Source: Campylobacterales bacterium (GTDB lineage: Bacteria; Campylobacterota; Campylobacteria; Campylobacterales; Hydrogenimonadaceae). Taken from it: a DNA stretch of 33,990 bases. The stretch covers positions 1 to 33,990 of the forward strand of contig JAMOOM010000162.1 in assembly GCA_027065515.1 (NCBI GenBank), read 5' to 3'. This document shows positions 16,146-23,990 of the stretch, in pieces. The translations under genes were made by a program, and so were the position numbers. Below the pieces are notes generated by a model that was given only the letters and a program-made list of their open reading frames with translations, was not told the DNA's origin and searched no databases. Within the stretch, counting starts at the first letter, position 1, and each line of letters begins with the position of its first letter.

Positions 16146-16800
16146 GTGTACCTCCTTCTAAACGTTTGGCAGACTGGGAGAAGTTTCGCGGGAACCCGTT
16201 CGTATCGATAGAGCTCATATGCTTAAGAAACGCTACCAATGCCACTGCCTCATTCTTCGTGATACCAAGATCGGGCATCATGCGCGCATGAGTTGGATAC
16301 TGGGAAGGATGCATCAGAAATTCAGCCATAGCCTCTTCTTTTGTATTTTTTCCGGTGATTCCGGTCATCGTGCCATCGTTCCACTTGGTATCGAGCCAGG
16401 CTTTTGTCAGGTCAGGCGCATAATAGCCACCGTTTCCAAGCAGCGTATGGCAATCCATGCAGTTTTTTGCCTGAGAAGTCAATTTTCCAAGATGCAGCAG
16501 TGCAGCCGCGTCTTTGGCGCTCCACTCTTTACCAAAGAATTTCTCTTTTTCACCGATAACCGGCACCTCATGACCACGTTTATCATCCATTTTGTAGTCG
16601 ATATGGTAATTGATTACCGTTGCGGCAGGAATTCTTTTCTTGATTCCTTTTGCCAGATCGGCATCGCTTCCCATTGAAATCTGGCCCATCGTATCGAACG
16701 TCAGCCAAATAAGCAATACGGTTGCCGTACCGGTCACCCATGCCGCAGAACGGCGCCAGAACCGGATACTGGTCCAGACAGAAGCACTCTTGTTGCTCAT
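16135..16800 (-). CDS. norC: Nitric oxide reductase cytochrome c subunit
   Basis: A 221-residue membrane-anchored cytochrome c that feeds electrons to NorB. One N-terminal span (about 20-37), a periplasmic domain with a CMDCH heme site at 114-118, and a likely Met ligand in RMMPDLG. The ATG at 16800 has AAGGAGGAG just upstream; a GTG one codon earlier is also open. At 221 residues it is longer than the roughly 146-residue NorC of Pseudomonas, owing to an extra segment (about 45-105) between the span and the heme. It overlaps norB by 11 bases. Confidence 0.93.
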   Translation of the reverse strand: MSNKSASVWTSIRFWRRSAAWVTGTATVLLIWLTFDTMGQISMGSDADLAKGIKKRIPAATVINYHIDYKMDDKRGHEVPVIGEKEKFFGKEWSAKDAAALLHLGKLTSQAKNCMDCHTLLGNGGYYAPDLTKAWLDTKWNDGTMTGITGKNTKEEAMAEFLMHPSQYPTHARMMPDLGITKNEAVALVAFLKHMSSIDTNGFPRNFSQSAKRLEGGTHAH

Positions 16801-16815
16801 CACTCCTCCTTTAGA

Positions 16816-17154
16816 TTATTGTCCGTCTTCGGACGACTCATAGCGTTTTTCCGACTCATCGATAAGGTAGAAATACAGATGCGGCGCAAACAGATAGGCC
16901 AGCATTGCAACAGCCAATACCTTGGTCGTGAATGGACTGCTATGAATACGCATCCCAAGATCGTACAGAGTATACACCTGCAATATCCAAAAAGTGTACC
17001 CGAAAAGTTGCCATTTCTTCGCGATAAAACCCATTTTGGAAAGCGTGATCGACGCAGCATATCCGACACCGAACACTAATACCATCGTTGCAACGATGAA
17101 TATCCCCAAAAATTGGTCTGCAGCTAACTGCGGCATATAGATCGTCGATTCCAT
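16816..17154 (-). CDS. Unknown three-span membrane protein leading the nor operon
   Basis: A 112-residue protein with three predicted membrane spans (about 8-33, 41-63 and 76-98 with AMLAYLFAPHLYFYLI) and an acidic C-terminus (ESSEDGQ). I chose the ATG at 17154 because AAAAGGAG lies just upstream; an upstream in-frame ATG at 17187 would sit at the predicted transcription start. It is the first gene after the FNR-type nor promoter and ends 15 bases before norC. I recognise no family. Its place suggests an NO reductase accessory or assembly protein, which is inference. Confidence 0.78.
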   Translation of the reverse strand: MESTIYMPQLAADQFLGIFIVATMVLVFGVGYAASITLSKMGFIAKKWQLFGYTFWILQVYTLYDLGMRIHSSPFTTKVLAVAMLAYLFAPHLYFYLIDESEKRYESSEDGQ

Positions 17155-17197
17155 AACACTCCTTTTCAAGATACACCTTGAGGACAAGGCATAGGAA

Positions 17198-17239
17198 AGT
17201 ATAACTTTATTTGCTTAAGTTGAGATTGATTTTCGTCAA
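17198..17239 (-). promoter_or_regulatory. FNR-type class II promoter for the nor-nir operon
   Basis: TTGAC-N4-ATCAA (read on the minus strand, 17239-17226) is followed after exactly 22 bases by TATACT (17203-17198). The centre is at -41.5 for a start near 17191, 37 bases before the first gene. No other such box lies between here and 8131 on this strand, so it may drive up to ten genes. Confidence 0.82.
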
Positions 17240-17280
17240 GAAGAGAGATTTTATCTGAATTTTCGCGTTTAATCGCTGCA

Positions 17281-17309
17281 ATAATGGAATTATGAAGATA
17301 ATCCATTAT
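17281..17309. repeat. AT-rich 12-base-pair palindrome upstream of the nor promoter
   Basis: ATAATGGA-(A)-TTAT and ATAA-TCCATTAT form a 12-base-pair inverted repeat around GAAG, with one unpaired base. It lies between the membrane gene ending at 17360 and the nor promoter, 42 bases upstream of the FNR-type box. There is no T run on either side. It could be an operator for a second regulator or an AT-rich transcription end. The remaining bases of 17240-17359 show nothing else. Confidence 0.5.
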
Positions 17310-17359
17310 ATTCGCAGATAAATAAAACTGAAGAGGATGTAAAAATAGTTAATCTTCCT

Positions 17360-17749
17360 TTATGGAATATGGGGTTTGGCCTTTTTATAGACAATGCAGC
17401 GTGCAGCAAAAAACGGACGACTATAGGCATCTGAGACGAAATAGTCGCCATTCAGTCTCCAGCCCTGGGATTTTTTCAATATTATAGACTGCGCACCCTT
17501 TCGGATCAGCCGGCTTTCACATATGATCGGTTCGTCTTTTTCAAATGCCTCCTTGACGCCTGCAATGCGGCTCATGGTAACTATATAGTGAGCTCCTATT
17601 GCAAAAGCCAATATCAATGAAACTCCAGCCAAGCCTTTTTTTACAGCCCCTTTTCCCATAAAAGGACGTGTCGTTACAAATAGAGTGATAAGTAAAACAA
17701 ACAGCCCCAGAATCAGATATCCACCCTCGAGGAAAAAGAAGTTTTTCAC
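17360..17749 (-). CDS. Unknown two-span membrane protein under FNR-type control
   Basis: A 129-residue protein with two membrane spans (about 8-28 and 40-60) and a soluble C-terminal domain of about 65 residues, probably outside the cytoplasm, with two cysteines (ICESRL, ARCIVY) that could form a disulfide. I chose the GTG at 17749 (VKNFFFLEGG) because AAGG lies 6 bases upstream; a TTG at 17767 is also open. I recognise no family. It has a well-formed FNR-type promoter (17783-17824) and lies between the nor and nap clusters, so it probably belongs to the same anaerobic programme. Confidence 0.7.
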   Translation of the reverse strand: MKNFFFLEGGYLILGLFVLLITLFVTTRPFMGKGAVKKGLAGVSLILAFAIGAHYIVTMSRIAGVKEAFEKDEPIICESRLIRKGAQSIILKKSQGWRLNGDYFVSDAYSRPFFAARCIVYKKAKPHIP

Positions 17750-17782
17750 GTGTAGCCTTAAAATCAAAGATTTAAAAAATGT

Positions 17783-17824
17783 ATATTAGCACAGTTTCAA
17801 ATATTTCTTTTTGATTCTCATCAA
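17783..17824 (-). promoter_or_regulatory. FNR-type class II promoter in divergent region
   Basis: A perfect TTGAT-N4-ATCAA box at 17811-17824 is followed, on the minus strand, after 22 bases by TAATAT (17788-17783). That is exact class II spacing for the 17360-17749 gene. On the plus strand a TATACT (17854-17859) lies 29 bases away, a less usual distance, so control of the 61-residue ORF and the Crp/Fnr gene by the same box (including self-regulation) is possible but less supported. Confidence 0.78.
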
Positions 17825-17890
17825 ACCTAAACATACATTTAGCAAAAAACTTCTATACTATCTCATATTTTAAAAAACAAAGGGAATGAT

Positions 17891-18076
17891 TTGAACATTG
17901 TTTTGACATTGGTTTTTAGTATTGTAATGCTTTTTTTTATGGCCTTTCCTGCGATGAAAATCACTGATTGGATCGATGCAAGGTACCCCATTCCAAAAAA
18001 ATTATACACACCTGTAATGCTGACGATAGTGGTAATATTATCTTTAATAATAGGGATCTTTTTAAAATATGCGTAG
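17891..18076 (+). CDS. 61-residue two-span membrane protein upstream of the Crp/Fnr gene
   Basis: A 61-codon ORF beginning TTG at 17891, with AGGGAATG upstream. The protein is two hydrophobic helices (about 3-20 and 40-58) joined by a short loop containing DWIDARYPIPKK. Its end overlaps the start of the Crp/Fnr gene by 8 bases, so the two are probably coupled. I recognise no family. It could be a membrane partner of the regulator or a respiratory accessory protein; neither is shown. Confidence 0.6.
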   Translation: MNIVLTLVFSIVMLFFMAFPAMKITDWIDARYPIPKKLYTPVMLTIVVILSLIIGIFLKYA

Positions 18077-18725
18077 ATCTGAAATTGCGGAAAAACTCAA
18101 AGGATTCTATTTCTTTCGCCATATAGAAGAAGAGAGACTTCAAAGAATAATAGAAATCTCATCTATCGTGGAATACAAGCGAGGAAGCGTCCTTTTCTAC
18201 GAAGGCGAGGAAGCCAAATCGCTCGTAGTGCTTCTTGAGGGAATGCTGCAGATATACAAGACCGATCGAAAGGGAAACAGGATCATACTGCACCATTTCG
18301 TTCCGACGGCCATGATTGCCGAAATCGTGAATCTCGAACACATGAAATACCCTGCGACCGGGGAGTTCGAGAGTGATGGAAAAGCGCTCCTTATCAACTA
18401 CGAAATCTTCGAAAAGGAGTTTTTGAAAGATCCGGAAATCTCTCTCTCTTTCATAAAATCGCTTTCTAAAAAGATCAAATATCTGGAAAATGTCATCGCT
18501 ACCAATATGGTGATGAACTCCACGGCACGCGTAGCGAAATTCATCTGCGAGCACACCAACGAACTGGCACATTTGAAAAAAAGTATGATAGCCGCCGATC
18601 TCAATATGACACCCGAAACCCTTTCGCGGATACTCAAAAAACTAGCCACTCTAGGGCTCATAGAAAAGAGCAGTGATAGTATCAAAATCATCGATAAAGA
18701 GGGTCTTGAGACCTATTATCTCTAA
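18069..18725 (+). CDS. Crp/Fnr family regulator, likely nitrogen-oxide responsive
   Basis: A 218-residue Crp/Fnr protein: cyclic-nucleotide-binding fold (about 15-125), a long dimer helix (about 125-155) and a winged helix. The recognition helix reads PETLSRILKKL; the E-x2-S-R pattern is that of FNR, which reads TTGAT half-sites. The N-terminal cysteine cluster of O2-sensing FNR is absent (the only cysteine is in FICEHTNE), and so are the cAMP-contact residues of CRP. That combination resembles DNR/NnrR regulators, which sense NO through heme. Five boxes it could bind lie in this window. NO sensing is inference; the fold and helix are seen. Confidence 0.88.
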   Translation: MRRSEIAEKLKGFYFFRHIEEERLQRIIEISSIVEYKRGSVLFYEGEEAKSLVVLLEGMLQIYKTDRKGNRIILHHFVPTAMIAEIVNLEHMKYPATGEFESDGKALLINYEIFEKEFLKDPEISLSFIKSLSKKIKYLENVIATNMVMNSTARVAKFICEHTNELAHLKKSMIAADLNMTPETLSRILKKLATLGLIEKSSDSIKIIDKEGLETYYL

Positions 18726-18791
18726 ATATTTCCCATAAAGTCTTATCAGTTTTTCATTCATCAATAATACTTTACAAGATTCACAAAATAT

Positions 18792-18833
18792 TTGACATAA
18801 ATCAAGCTTACTATAAGGGAAAAGTTGTAGAAT
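18792..18833 (+). promoter_or_regulatory. FNR-type class II promoter for napA
   Basis: TTGAC-N4-ATCAA at 18792-18805 is followed after 22 bases by TAGAAT (18828-18833). The predicted start is near 18840, about 98 bases upstream of the napA ATG. The long hairpin at 18844-18908 would therefore form the very 5' end of the nap mRNA. Confidence 0.8.
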
Positions 18834-18843
18834 TAGTTTGTGT

Positions 18844-18908
18844 TGGAATCGTAGTGCCTAGATGTAAGGAATTTTTTATTCTTTGCGTCTGGGTGCTATG
18901 CGGTTCCA
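18844..18908 (+). promoter_or_regulatory. Long near-perfect RNA hairpin at the 5' end of nap mRNA
   Basis: The 65 bases fold into one stem: TGGAA at 18844-18848 with TTCCA at 18904-18908, then 18849-18872 with 18878-18903, leaving a 5-base T loop and one 2-base bulge (18899-18900). About 28 pairs form, of which 7 are G-U. Those G-U pairs break symmetry at the DNA level and favour an RNA of this strand as the functional form. It ends 29 bases before the napA ATG; the AGGAGG ribosome site (18929-18934) is outside it. I match it to no known riboswitch. Confidence 0.7.
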
Positions 18909-18937
18909 GAAATGTGTAAATTTATTAGGAGGTAATT

Positions 18938-21745
18938 ATGTCAACCATCTCACGACGTGACTTCCTCAAGAGTGCAGCGGCCGCAACGGCTGCAAGCGCT
19001 GTTGGGATGTCTGTTCCTACCGAAGTAGAAGCCAAAGCCAATACAGCCGAGGGAGGCTGGCGTTGGGACAAGGCAGTCTGCCGATTCTGCGGAACCGGCT
19101 GCGGCATCATGGTCGCCACTAAAAACGGCAAAATCGTTGCCGTCAAAGGCGACCCTGCGGCTCCGGTGAATCGCGGCCTTAACTGTATCAAAGGATACTT
19201 CAACGCCAAGATCATGTATGGCGCCGACCGTCTGACAACACCTCTGCTTCGCATGAATAACAAAGGCGAATTCGACAAACATGGAAAATTCGCACCTGTC
19301 AGCTGGAAGCGGGCTTTCGATGAAATGGAAACACATATTCGCAGAGCTCTCAAAGAGGGCGGCCCTGAAGCGATAGCGGTATTTGGCTCGGGTCAATATA
19401 CGATTATGGAAGGTTACGCTGCTGCCAAAATGATGAAAGCGGGCTTCCGCTCTAATGCAATCGATCCGAACGCACGACACTGTATGGCATCGGCGGTCGT
19501 TGGATTTTTCCAGACATTCGGTATCGACGAGCCATCTGGATGTTACGACGATATCGAAATTACCGATACGATCGTCACATGGGGCGCCAATATGGCAGAA
19601 ATGCACCCAATTCTCTGGGCACGTGTCACAGACCGCAAACTCTCCGATCCAGAACGCGTCAAAGTCGTCAATATTTCTACATATAGACACCGATGTTCCG
19701 ACTTGGCGGATATTGAGATCATCTTCCGTCCCGGCTCCGATCTTGCGATGTGGAACTATCTTGCACGCGAAATCGTTTACAACCATCCGGAAGTAATCGA
19801 TTGGGATTTTGTCAAGAAACATACAGTATTCGCGACAGGTTTCGTCGAAACAGGATATGGTATGCGCATGCCGGATGAAGCGAGAGCACTCGGATATAGC
19901 GGTAAAGAGCTCGAAACGATTAAAGAAGAGGCAAATCACACTGTATCGGAGCGCGAAGCTGCGGGACTGTCACCGCTGGGGTATAAAGCGGGCGACAATA
20001 TGAAAATGGTCCACCGCGGACATGCCCTGGGACACTGGGGAATCAGCTTCGAAGAGTTCAAAAAAGGGCTCGAACCATATACGCTTGATTATGTCGCGAG
20101 TGTAGCCAAAGGCGATCCGGATGAAAGCATCGAAGTGTTCAAAGGCAAGCTCGAAGCGCTTCGCGACCTCTATATCGACAAAAGCCGCGGCATGGTCAGC
20201 TTCTGGACGATGGGAATGAACCAGCACTATCGTGGATCATGGGTCAACGAACAGTCATATATGGTACACTTCCTGCTCGGAAAGCAGGCAAAACCGGGAC
20301 AGGGAGCCTTCTCGCTCACAGGTCAGCCTTCCGCTTGTGGTACAGCTCGCGAAGTCGGCACATTTACCCACCGTCTGCCAGCCGATATGCTTGTAAAAAT
20401 TCCCAAACACAGAAAGATATCCGAGAAAATCTGGAAACTGCCGTCAGGTACGATCAACCCGGTAGGTACGCAGCATATGGTTAAAATCCATAGACAAATC
20501 GAAGATGGAAAGATCAAGTTCGCATGGGTCAACGTATGTAACGCATTCCAAGATACCGCCAATGCCAACCACTGGATCAAAGCGGCACGCGAAAAAGATG
20601 TCTTCATCGTTACATCCGATGGCTATCCTGGCATCTCGGCAAAAGTTTCCGACCTCGTTCTTCCTTCTGCAATGATCTACGAAAAATGGGGCGCATACGG
20701 AAATGCCGAACGTCGTACACAGCACTGGAGACAGCAGGTTCTTCCAGTAGGGGATGCCATGAGCGATACCTGGCAGTGGATCGAGCTTTCAAAGCGCTTC
20801 ACAGTCAAAGATCTCTGGGGGGAAGCTCCGATCGCCAACGGCAAAAAGAAATTGCCAAATGTCATAGGCAAAGCCAAAGCGATGGGCTACGATGAAAATA
20901 CGACAATGTTCGAAATTCTCTTTGCCAATGACTACTTCAGAAGTTTCAAAGCCGATGATCCGATCGCAGCGGGCTTTGATGATACAGAGACGAATGGTGA
21001 CAGCCGCAACGTTCTTGGAAGTGATGGCAAACCATGGAAAGGATATGGCTTCTTCATCCACAAAGCCTTGTGGGAAGAGTATCGCAAGTTTGGTATCGGA
21101 CATGGCCACGACCTCGCGGATTTCGATACATATCACAGAGTACGTGGACTCAGATGGCCTGTCGTAAACGGAAAAGATACTCCTTGGCGCTACAATGTCA
21201 AATACGATCCGTATGCACGAAAACACGCTAAACCAGGTGAGCAGTTCGCCTTCTATGGACCGGCACTCAAAACGATCAAAAGAGGAAATCTCAAGAGAAT
21301 CGACCCCAAGCTTGGTAAATTGCATCTGCCAAACAGAGCGAAAATCTTCTTCAGACCATACATGGATCCGACAGAGCAGCCGGACAACGAGTATGATGTA
21401 TGGTTGTGTACCGGTCGTGTAATCGAGCACTGGCACTCAGGTACTATGACGATGCGCGTACCAGAACTGTTCCGTGCGATGCCGGAAGCTCTATGCTATA
21501 TGAATCCGGAATATGCAAAATCCAAAGGTCTCAAAGATGGAGATCTGGTCTGGGTAGAGAGTAGGCGTGGCAGAGTCAAAGCACACATCGAAACACGTGG
21601 ACGTAACCGACCTCCAAAGGGCCTTGTGTTTATTCCATGGTTCGACGAACGCGTTTTCATAAACAAAGTATGTCTGGACCACACGTGTCCTATGTCAAAA
21701 CAGACAGACTACAAAAAATGTGCGGTCAAGATCTATAAAGCATAA
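18938..21745 (+). CDS. napA: Periplasmic nitrate reductase catalytic subunit
   Basis: A 935-residue molybdoenzyme reducing nitrate to nitrite in the periplasm. It has a twin-arginine signal (SRRDFLK at 5-11), [4Fe-4S] cysteines C48, C51, C55 and C83, and the Mo ligand C182 ([10 protein letters not shown]). The length (about 100 residues more than E. coli NapA) and extra insertions match the Campylobacterota form. The ATG follows a strong TTAGGAGG site. It leads napAGHBFLD, driven by the FNR-type promoter at 18792-18833, with a long hairpin in the leader. Confidence 0.97.
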   Translation: MSTISRRDFLKSAAAATAASAVGMSVPTEVEAKANTAEGGWRWDKAVCRFCGTGCGIMVATKNGKIVAVKGDPAAPVNRGLNCIKGYFNAKIMYGADRLTTPLLRMNNKGEFDKHGKFAPVSWKRAFDEMETHIRRALKEGGPEAIAVFGSGQYTIMEGYAAAKMMKAGFRSNAIDPNARHCMASAVVGFFQTFGIDEPSGCYDDIEITDTIVTWGANMAEMHPILWARVTDRKLSDPERVKVVNISTYRHRCSDLADIEIIFRPGSDLAMWNYLAREIVYNHPEVIDWDFVKKHTVFATGFVETGYGMRMPDEARALGYSGKELETIKEEANHTVSEREAAGLSPLGYKAGDNMKMVHRGHALGHWGISFEEFKKGLEPYTLDYVASVAKGDPDESIEVFKGKLEALRDLYIDKSRGMVSFWTMGMNQHYRGSWVNEQSYMVHFLLGKQAKPGQGAFSLTGQPSACGTAREVGTFTHRLPADMLVKIPKHRKISEKIWKLPSGTINPVGTQHMVKIHRQIEDGKIKFAWVNVCNAFQDTANANHWIKAAREKDVFIVTSDGYPGISAKVSDLVLPSAMIYEKWGAYGNAERRTQHWRQQVLPVGDAMSDTWQWIELSKRFTVKDLWGEAPIANGKKKLPNVIGKAKAMGYDENTTMFEILFANDYFRSFKADDPIAAGFDDTETNGDSRNVLGSDGKPWKGYGFFIHKALWEEYRKFGIGHGHDLADFDTYHRVRGLRWPVVNGKDTPWRYNVKYDPYARKHAKPGEQFAFYGPALKTIKRGNLKRIDPKLGKLHLPNRAKIFFRPYMDPTEQPDNEYDVWLCTGRVIEHWHSGTMTMRVPELFRAMPEALCYMNPEYAKSKGLKDGDLVWVESRRGRVKAHIETRGRNRPPKGLVFIPWFDERVFINKVCLDHTCPMSKQTDYKKCAVKIYKA

Positions 21746-21759
21746 AAAGGAAATTCAAT

Positions 21760-22602
21760 TTGGAGCAATCTAAAAGAAAAGTCGATTCGGCCCTGAAAAA
21801 GCCAAAAGTAACTGAAAGAAGACGTTTTCTGACCATAATGGCGCAGAGTATCGGACTTTCTGCGCTTGGAGGCATCATCTGGACAGGGTATGTCGAGGAG
21901 GCCAAATCGGCACCCTTGACACTTCGCCCACCAGGTGCACTGGCCGAAGATGACTTTCTTCGTACTTGCATCAAATGTGGTCAATGCGCAGAAGCGTGCC
22001 CATATGATACACTGATCATGGCAAAGCCCGGTGACAGAAAGCCGATGGGTACACCCTATTTCATTCCCAGGGATATTCCATGTTATATGTGTACGGATAT
22101 TCCATGTGTGCCGGTCTGCCCGACCGGAGCACTAGATGAGGATTCGGTATCGAGCATTGTCGATGGCAAAAAGAGTCTCGATATCAACAAAGCCAAAATG
22201 GGTATCGCTATCGTGGACCACGATTCGTGCATCGCTTTTTGGGGCATACAATGTGATGCCTGCTACCGCGCATGCCCTATTCTTGGAGATGCGATTTCTA
22301 TCGAATTCATTCGAAACGAACGCACCGGCAAACATGCAAAACTGGTTCCTGTCGTACACTCCGACCACTGTACCGGATGTGGACTGTGCGAGCACGCCTG
22401 CGTTACCGAAAAAGCGGCTATATTTGTACTACCGCGGGAAGTCGGAATGGGAAAACCCGGTGACTATTACGTCAAAGGGTGGAGCAAAAAAGACCAAGAG
22501 AGGGTCAAGGAGCGCAATCTGAATGAATTGAAAACCAAAACAGAGCGCAGCGAGAAGAAACCTCAGGATTATCTAAATATGGATGAGGAGTTGTTTCAAT
22601 GA
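21760..22602 (+). CDS. napG: Periplasmic ferredoxin-type quinol dehydrogenase subunit
   Basis: A 280-residue iron-sulfur protein with a twin-arginine signal (ERRRFLT, 19-25) and four [4Fe-4S] cysteine groups at C70-80, C108-120, C157-172 and C204-214. With NapH it forms the menaquinol dehydrogenase that replaces NapC in this group. The start is TTG at 21760 with AAGGAAA upstream, 14 bases after napA. Its TGA overlaps the napH ATG. Confidence 0.95.
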   Translation: MEQSKRKVDSALKKPKVTERRRFLTIMAQSIGLSALGGIIWTGYVEEAKSAPLTLRPPGALAEDDFLRTCIKCGQCAEACPYDTLIMAKPGDRKPMGTPYFIPRDIPCYMCTDIPCVPVCPTGALDEDSVSSIVDGKKSLDINKAKMGIAIVDHDSCIAFWGIQCDACYRACPILGDAISIEFIRNERTGKHAKLVPVVHSDHCTGCGLCEHACVTEKAAIFVLPREVGMGKPGDYYVKGWSKKDQERVKERNLNELKTKTERSEKKPQDYLNMDEELFQ

Positions 22603-23429
22603 AAACGCTCTACAAAATGCGCTATCTGATTTTGCGCAGGATAACTCAGGTGGGCCTGCTGTTTCTCTATTTTGCAGCCAACGCATATGGTTGGAACATT
22701 CTGAAAGGTACATTGAGCGCTTCGCTACTGTTCGACAAAATCCCTCTTGCCGACCCATTTGCCGTACTGCAAATGCTTTCAGCCGGCGCTGTGATGGGCA
22801 TCAACGTCTTTATAGGCGCTGGTATCATAACACTCTTTTATGGAATCATAGGCGGACGGGCATTTTGCAGTTGGGTCTGCCCTGTCAATATGGTGACAGA
22901 TCTGGCCAACTGGATTCGCCGGGAGCTTCTGCTTGATAAAGCGGAAAGAAAAGTATGGGTAAGCCGAAATGCCCGTTATTGGGTTATGGGGCTCGCTTTG
23001 ATCGTATCTGCACTGACAGGGTTGGCGGCTTTCGAGCTTGTCAGCCCTATCACCATTTTCAACCGGGGAGTGATCTTCGGGATGGGAATGGGCGGCGGCG
23101 TATTGGTTGCGATATTTCTTTTCGATCTTTTCGGCGTCAAGAATGGATGGTGTGGACACATCTGCCCTCTTGGGGGTTTTTACTCTCTTGTCGGGCGCTT
23201 CAGTCTGATTCGTGTCCGTCACAATCAGCCCAATTGCACGCTTTGTATGAAATGCAAAGATGTATGCCCGGAATCCGAGGTCCTCTTCATGATAGGAAAA
23301 GAGAGCACTACAGTAAATATGGGTGAATGCGTAAACTGCGCCCGCTGTATCGAAGTATGTGATGACGATGCATTGGAGTTCAGTCTGCGCGATTTTACAA
23401 AAAGCAAAACCAAAGGAGTCAACCAATGA
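22599..23429 (+). CDS. napH: Membrane quinol dehydrogenase subunit
   Basis: A 276-residue membrane protein with four spans (about 14-30, 62-84, 127-147, 158-178), two cytoplasmic-side CxxxCP motifs (CSWVCP at 90-95, CGHICP at 185-190) and two C-terminal [4Fe-4S] groups (C213-223, C244-254). It passes electrons from menaquinol to NapG. It overlaps napG (ATGA) and napB (ATGA), showing tight coupling. Confidence 0.95.
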   Translation: MKTLYKMRYLILRRITQVGLLFLYFAANAYGWNILKGTLSASLLFDKIPLADPFAVLQMLSAGAVMGINVFIGAGIITLFYGIIGGRAFCSWVCPVNMVTDLANWIRRELLLDKAERKVWVSRNARYWVMGLALIVSALTGLAAFELVSPITIFNRGVIFGMGMGGGVLVAIFLFDLFGVKNGWCGHICPLGGFYSLVGRFSLIRVRHNQPNCTLCMKCKDVCPESEVLFMIGKESTTVNMGECVNCARCIEVCDDDALEFSLRDFTKSKTKGVNQ

Positions 23430-23989
23430 AAAAATTGATATTTTCGGCACTTACAGCCGTGCTGGCACTGAGTCTTAGCGCTTGTGCCGACAAAGGCGAA
23501 ACAAAAGCGAAAGAGCAGAGTGCCGCTACAGCCAAACCAACCATCAGTGAAGAGTCACTGGGTCTGCGAAAAGAGAATCTATACACCGAAAGCGGCGTTG
23601 CGCCCGTTAGGAAAGTTGCGCGCACCGAAGCACCTGGAACAGCAAAACGCTTCGAGCGATCCTATGAAAATGCTCCACCACTCATTCCGCATAGCGTGGA
23701 TGGATTGTTGCCGATCACCAAAAACAACAATGCATGTCTTGGATGCCATATGCCCGAGGTCGCCTCGAGTGTCGGTGCAACACCTATCCCAAAAACTCAC
23801 TTTATGGATTTCAGAAGCCAAAAGATGCTCGATCATCTGGCACAACAGCGATATAACTGCTCACAGTGCCACGTACCTCAAGCTAATGTCAAACCACTGG
23901 TCGAAAATAAATTCAAGCCAGACTATCGACGTCCAGGAGATAAAAGCAAATCTTCCCTCATTCATGACCTCAATGAAGGCGTGAAATAA
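23426..23989 (+). CDS. napB: Diheme cytochrome c subunit of nitrate reductase, probable lipoprotein
   Basis: A 187-residue diheme cytochrome with CLGCH (104-108) and CSQCH (145-149), and histidines such as H89 and H125 placed for bis-His ligation. It transfers electrons from NapGH to NapA. The N-terminus reads LALSLSAC at 13-20, a good lipobox with C20 as the lipid-bearing residue, followed by a charged linker. That suggests membrane anchoring rather than a free periplasmic subunit. A cleaved Sec signal with a chance cysteine is the alternative. Confidence 0.93.
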   Translation: MKKLIFSALTAVLALSLSACADKGETKAKEQSAATAKPTISEESLGLRKENLYTESGVAPVRKVARTEAPGTAKRFERSYENAPPLIPHSVDGLLPITKNNNACLGCHMPEVASSVGATPIPKTHFMDFRSQKMLDHLAQQRYNCSQCHVPQANVKPLVENKFKPDYRRPGDKSKSSLIHDLNEGVK

Positions 23990-23990
23990 G

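Noticed and set aside
18844-18908. Molybdenum-cofactor riboswitch in the napA leader
   Set aside because: The Mo link made it attractive, but the element is one long simple hairpin and lacks the multi-stem layout of that class.
18950-19939. 329-codon antisense ORF inside napA
   Set aside because: Shadow of the napA frame; low-complexity composition with no domain.
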